Positions 60,401-64,000 of a stretch of 64,000 bases of DNA are shown in pieces. Position numbers and translations under genes: made by a program. Positions within the stretch are counted from its first letter, which is position 1. Each line of letters begins with the position of its first letter. This DNA is from Raphanus sativus (taxonomy: Eukaryota > Streptophyta > Magnoliopsida > Brassicales > Brassicaceae): the NCBI RefSeq assembly GCF_000801105.2, contig NC_079519.1, positions 31,595,288-31,659,287 on the forward strand, written 5' to 3'. The notes beneath the pieces were generated by a model. The model was not told the origin of the DNA and did no database searches. It saw only the letters and a program-made list of their open reading frames with translations.

Positions 60401-60530
60401 TCTGAAGTCAGCGACCAAATGCCCGCATACGGGGCAGTACCGAGACACCGGACAGGCAAATGATCATCGATTCACCAAAACCTCTCTTACAAACAGTCCG
60501 TCAGAGTAATGCTATCGTTAACTACAGACG

Positions 60531-60541
60531 AACTGGGGGGA
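60531..60541 (+). other. Polypurine tract of Tat element
   Basis: aactgggggga ends 5 bp before the 3' LTR (60547). A G-rich purine run at this place is the usual second-strand primer. Confidence 0.7.
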
Positions 60542-60546
60542 CTTAC

Positions 60547-61014
60547 TGTAGAGGGGAGATTGTATCCCTCCAAAGGCCCGGCGAACGATGACACATCACC
60601 TGTCGATCCACAGAAGACAGGCCTAAAAGACAGCCCACTAAGAGGACTTCTAGTCGACCTGGCGACCAAAGGGCAACGGCCCATTTAACCGACCTATCGA
60701 CTAAAGCCCATACGGGACAGCGAATCCTAGGGCGAACTGGCAGAGTCATCTATAAAAGGAAGGAGGAGGTGCTAGAGAGAGGGGATCGACACTTTTACAC
60801 ACTCACAAGACGGCTAGATCTAGGGTTTTCTCTCATCTCTATCCGTTATCTTGTATTGTTTTCCAGCCAGCTCTTCGAGCTCCGTCTTGTCTTCTTCTTT
60901 ACATTCCCACTGTAACCTGGTCCTGATAACTTCATCTATAAAACGTCTTTGTTAAACCCACAGACGAGTTCTTCGTCTTCTCTTTACTAGTTTCGACCGA
61001 ACTCGGTTCTAACA
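60547..61014 (+). repeat. 3' LTR of Tat element
   Basis: 468 bp, reading identical to the 5' LTR. It is followed by the target duplication cctaa at 61015-61019. Confidence 0.96.
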
Positions 61015-61103
61015 CCTAACTGATAACCCTTCTGATTCGCTCGAATGCTTTGATTATACTGTGTTTCATCGTTTCGTTTCGCTCCTCTCTCTCTCACACA
61101 CAG

Positions 61104-61231
61104 GAGGGAAGCTAATCAAAGAGATGGCCTGGCAAAGGCATTGAAAGTGGTGATGATGCTGATGTTGAGATTGTTACAGATACTTTTTGATGGAAAGAAG
61201 AAGCGTCGTCACTGTCTTGGGACAAGTGGGA
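61104..61231 (+). pseudogene. Possible second exon of the interrupted host gene, cut by the gap
   Basis: A polypyrimidine tract and acceptor (ctctctctcacacacag) end at about 61103. The following 128 bp contain a coherent acidic reading (SGDDADVEIVTDTF) that only continues into GKKKRRHC if one T is removed from a T5 run at about 61187. In the raw sequence no frame joins phase-correctly to exon 1. The segment runs into the N gap, so a base error at a contig end is a simple explanation. Product unknown. Confidence 0.35.
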
Positions 61232-61331
61232 NNNNNNNNNNNNNNNNNNNNNNNNNNNNNNNNNNNNNNNNNNNNNNNNNNNNNNNNNNNNNNNNNNNNN
61301 NNNNNNNNNNNNNNNNNNNNNNNNNNNNNNN
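61232..61331. other. Assembly gap (100 N)
   Basis: Exactly 100 N, the conventional placeholder for a gap of unknown length. Left flank: host sequence downstream of the Tat insertion. Right flank: mid-pol sequence of another Tat copy. A 5' LTR, gag and most of pol would have to be in the gap if the copy is real. Confidence 0.99.
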
Positions 61332-62766
61332 TGCGCTGATGCTCTGGCAGCCCTTGGGAGCAAGCCCACGATCAGATCAAGCGGACAATTCCCATTCATC
61401 GCGGATCGAAAACCCCAGCATCACGGCACAAGGTGCGAGTACCTCCTCTGTCTCTGCAGTAGCTGTTGCGGCCGAAATGGACATCGATTCCTCATCAGAC
61501 GAAATCCCCGACTGGCGTACCGATCTGATCAACTATTTAGCACACGGCACCCTCCCAGATGATAAGTGGCTAGCGCGAAGACTGAAAGCACGCAGTGCCC
61601 ATTACGTCGTCATCGACGGCGAAACTACACCGTTGGAACGCCAACAAGGTCCTCCCCTGAAATGCATATCAGGCGATGAAACGCGGCTAGTCATGGCTGA
61701 AATCCGATAGGCGCGCAGGCAGGCAATCACTCTGGAGGACGAGCCCTCTAGCACTTAAAGTCCGAAGTCAAGGCTTCTACTGGCCTACTCTAAACACAGA
61801 CTGCGAATCCTACGCCAAACGCTTGTGATAAATGCCAAAGACACGCACCCACGATCCACTGCCCCACCGAGCAATTTGCGCACTCTTACGGCCCATATCC
61901 GTTTTATGCGTTGGGCAATGGACATCATCGGACCCATGCCGAATTCACGAGGAAAGCGTTTCGTCCTTGTCCTGACTGATTACTTCACCAAATGGATCGA
62001 AGCGGAAGCCTTCGCTAACATCACCGACAAGGAAGTTCAGAAGTTTGTCTGGCGCAATATCCTTTGTCGTCACGGTCTTCCTTACGAGATTGTGACAGAC
62101 AGGAGTACAGCACGGACAGTTCATCTCGCATCAGTTTCGTGATTTTCTGCGACAAATGGAGAATCCGTTTGAACACCGCAACGCCGCGGTACCCGCAGAG
62201 TAACGGCCAGGCAGAGTCGTCCAACCGTACGATCATCGACGGCTTAAAAAAACGTCTAGACTTGAAAAAAGGCTGCTGGGCCGACGAGCTAGACGGTGTC
62301 CTTTGGTCTCACCGCACCACGCCTCGTTCCGCGACTAAGTGCACCCCATTCTCCATGGCCTACGGCGTTGAAGCGATGGCTCCCGCCGAAGTTAATGTAC
62401 CAGCCTCCGAAGATCACGAATGCCTCAGCACGCTGAGCTCAATCAAAGTATGCTCCTCGACGCACTTGACGCGATCGAAGAACACCGCGATCAAGCCCTA
62501 CTCCGAATCCAGAATTACCAACATCAGATTGAGCGCTACTATAACAAAAAGGTCAAGTCGCGCCCTCTTGAACAAGGTGATCTCGTCCTTCGAAAAGTCT
62601 TTGAGAATACTAAGGAGTGGAAGGCCGGCAAGCTTGGAACTAATTGGGAGGGGCCATACAGAATCACACAAGTAATCAAACCTGGGGTTTACCGTCTCGA
62701 GACATCAACGGTGAAGCTGTCCCTCGCGCATGGAATTCCATGCATCTTAAGCGTTATTCCGCCTAG
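61332..62766 (+). pseudogene. pol: Frameshifted 3' part of Tat pol (RNase H end, integrase)
   Basis: Matches residues about 1495-1966 of the intact polyprotein. Small indels break the frame at about 61363, 61398, 61622, 61655, 61700, 61747, 61824, 61876-61905, 62101-62115, 62143, 62399 and 62708. Integrase remnants MDIIGPMPNSRGKRFVLVLT and [17 protein letters not shown] are present, but the TDNGSQF motif around the second catalytic Asp is scrambled to TDRSTARTV. As written it cannot encode integrase. Confidence 0.88.
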
Positions 62767-62850
62767 CTCCGTTGCGATCCAGCAGGCGACGAACACGCTT
62801 CGTTTACCAAACAATCGTGCAAGTGCGCTTCACGAGCCACTCCTGCCCTA

Positions 62851-62856
<6 letters not shown>

Positions 62857-62899
<43 letters not shown>

Positions 62900-63135
62900 A
62901 GAGCCGAGTAAGTGCACCCTCCGCGTCACTCTTACTCGACTCCAACGAACTACGAATGGCTTGATTCTCTTTGGAGATACGTAGGCAGCCTTAACCGGTG
63001 CAGCTATAACCAATACACATCGAGTAAGTGCACCCTCTGCGTCACTCTTACTCGACCCCAACGAACTACGGATGGCTTGATCCTTTTTACAGGTACGTAG
63101 GCAGCCTTAACCGGTGCAGCTATAACAAAACCAAA
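62857..63135. repeat. Poly(A) run and 116-bp tandem repeats, second copy
   Basis: A 40-base A run at 62857-62896 (29 in the complete element) and tandem units starting at 62905 and 63021, near-identical to those at 55063-55290. Confidence 0.85.
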
Positions 63136-64000
63136 AAAAAAAAAAATAAAAAAATAAATAATAAATATACTTGTGTCTCACGACGCGGAAAAAGGGTCCG
63201 CAGATGCGCGCCTCGATGCCACTCACCGCGACTCGAAACAAAAGCCCGGTGGCGCTAGAAGGAGGGGAGAAATGTCGCGATCTGGTAAACTAAGCCGGCG
63301 ACTAAAATTGATTTTGGAGCAGCTAAAAGCCAGCGACCAGAACCACCTTCTGGTACATGGGTGACTTAGCCGCTGAATGTTCTTCAACGAGCGACAAAGA
63401 GATTCGCCCTACTGCCACTTCCCGCGAACCTGCAATCACAAAATACGCGGGTCACAATAGCCAACAACAACACGCCGCGAGTAACCCGTTCATTCCAGAA
63501 GTTCTGAAGACCACTGAGGCAAAATAGGCTATAATGCGAGATTTGATGAAGACGCTAAGTCAGAAACGGGAGGAGAGCGACAAGAAGTTGAGACAACGCC
63601 AGCGTGGGGGGGGAGAACATCGCGACTCGGCAAGCAAAAACCAGCGAGCCGAACCAACGATTAGAGTCGTCCAAGCAAGCCAACGATCAGAGTTGTCCGC
63701 AAAACATGTCGCGACCCACGAGCCGAACCAACGAGCAAACTGCTTTTGGGAGCCGTGAAGTCGGGCGACTTGGCGAGCAAAATCAGCAGATAAAATAGCA
63801 AAGCAAAAGAGCCCAAGGCACCAATAAAAAAAAAGAGAATATTGTTATCCGGTTCAGTCCGAGTTCGATAAAAAGAAAAGGCATTCATAACTGGATATCC
63901 GTTAAAGTGACAAGCAAAGAACTGGAACAACACAACAACAAAGGCCCTGCAAGACTTCAAAAAGGAAAAGAGTCCCAAGGCAGATAAAAAAACTACTAAG

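Larger units (their letters stand above)
48529..61014 (+). mobile_element. Complete Ty3/Gypsy LTR retrotransposon, Tat lineage (12.5 kb)
   Basis: Two 468-bp LTRs (48529-48996, 60547-61014) begin tgtagagg, end ttctaaca, and read identical. The 5-bp target duplication cctaa is at 48524-48528 and 61015-61019. Order: 5' LTR, primer-binding site, single gag-pol frame, a 1.3-kb non-coding region with poly(A) and tandem repeats, an antisense multi-exon gene, a 60-bp-periodic repeat array, polypurine tract, 3' LTR. Two RNase H-like segments in pol, no chromodomain, and extra antisense ORFs between pol and the 3' LTR define the Tat group. Identical LTRs and intact frames mean a very young, possibly mobile copy. 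It lies in the intron of an unidentified gene. Confidence 0.96.
61332..64000 (+). mobile_element. Partial second copy of the same Tat element (5' part missing, window-truncated)
   Basis: 61332-64000 is collinear with 53521-56150 of the complete element: end of RNase H, integrase, poly(A), tandem repeats, and following non-coding region. Substitutions are almost absent. Differences are small insertions and deletions concentrated in the first 830 bp, plus a longer A run. This pattern fits either a very young copy read at poor quality or a mis-assembled duplicate of the complete element. Confidence 0.9.

Overview
This is a plant nuclear window. The genes have short GT-AG introns, the spacers are AT-rich, there is a Pol III tRNA gene, and several retrotransposons and DNA transposons are present. 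Protein similarities and gene order, recalled rather than searched, match Arabidopsis At5g48480-At5g48370: glyoxalase-like, PRDA1, fimbrin, aspartic-protease-like, clade-I GLRs, acyl-CoA thioesterase. Extra insertions point to a Brassica-type crucifer.

Layout. 0.3-10.4 kb holds a glyoxalase-fold gene, PRDA1 (8 exons), tRNA-Lys(UUU), a fimbrin (14 exons) and a DUF538 gene. 11.8-17.6 kb is one LINE, antisense to the window, with a target-site duplication; its ORF1 is open and its ORF2 is broken. 18.5-24.5 kb holds an aspartic-protease-fold gene and a DUF946/Vps62 gene, separated by repeat-rich AT DNA. 25.8-41.5 kb holds two tandem clade-I glutamate-receptor-like genes whose flanks are also duplicated. 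A gamma-glutamyltransferase gene lies inside the duplicated flank of one copy. The other copy's flank carries a small LTR element (TRIM), an hAT-like element and nearby a MITE. 42.7-46.6 kb holds an acyl-CoA thioesterase and an unrecognised four-exon, 125-aa gene. Each has a TRIM of the same family in an intron.

48.5-61.0 kb is a complete 12.5-kb Ty3/Gypsy element of Tat type. It has two 468-bp LTRs that read identical, a CCTAA target duplication, an uninterrupted 1966-codon gag-pol, and a four-exon antisense gene of about 949 aa with its own TATA box between pol and the 3' LTR. It appears to sit in the first intron of an unidentified host gene (ATG at 48291). A 100-N gap follows at 61232-61331. 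After it comes a second, partial, indel-ridden copy of the same element, reaching the window end. The sequence on both sides of the gap looks like low-quality contig ends.

The host genes act separately (chloroplast transcription, actin bundling, glutathione/apoplast metabolism, ion channels, lipid metabolism). The unifying theme is repeated insertion into a conserved crucifer gene block, with several insertions datable by target duplications or a paralogous empty site. Exon boundaries were spliced by hand: every join keeps frame and uses GT-AG, but no transcript was available.
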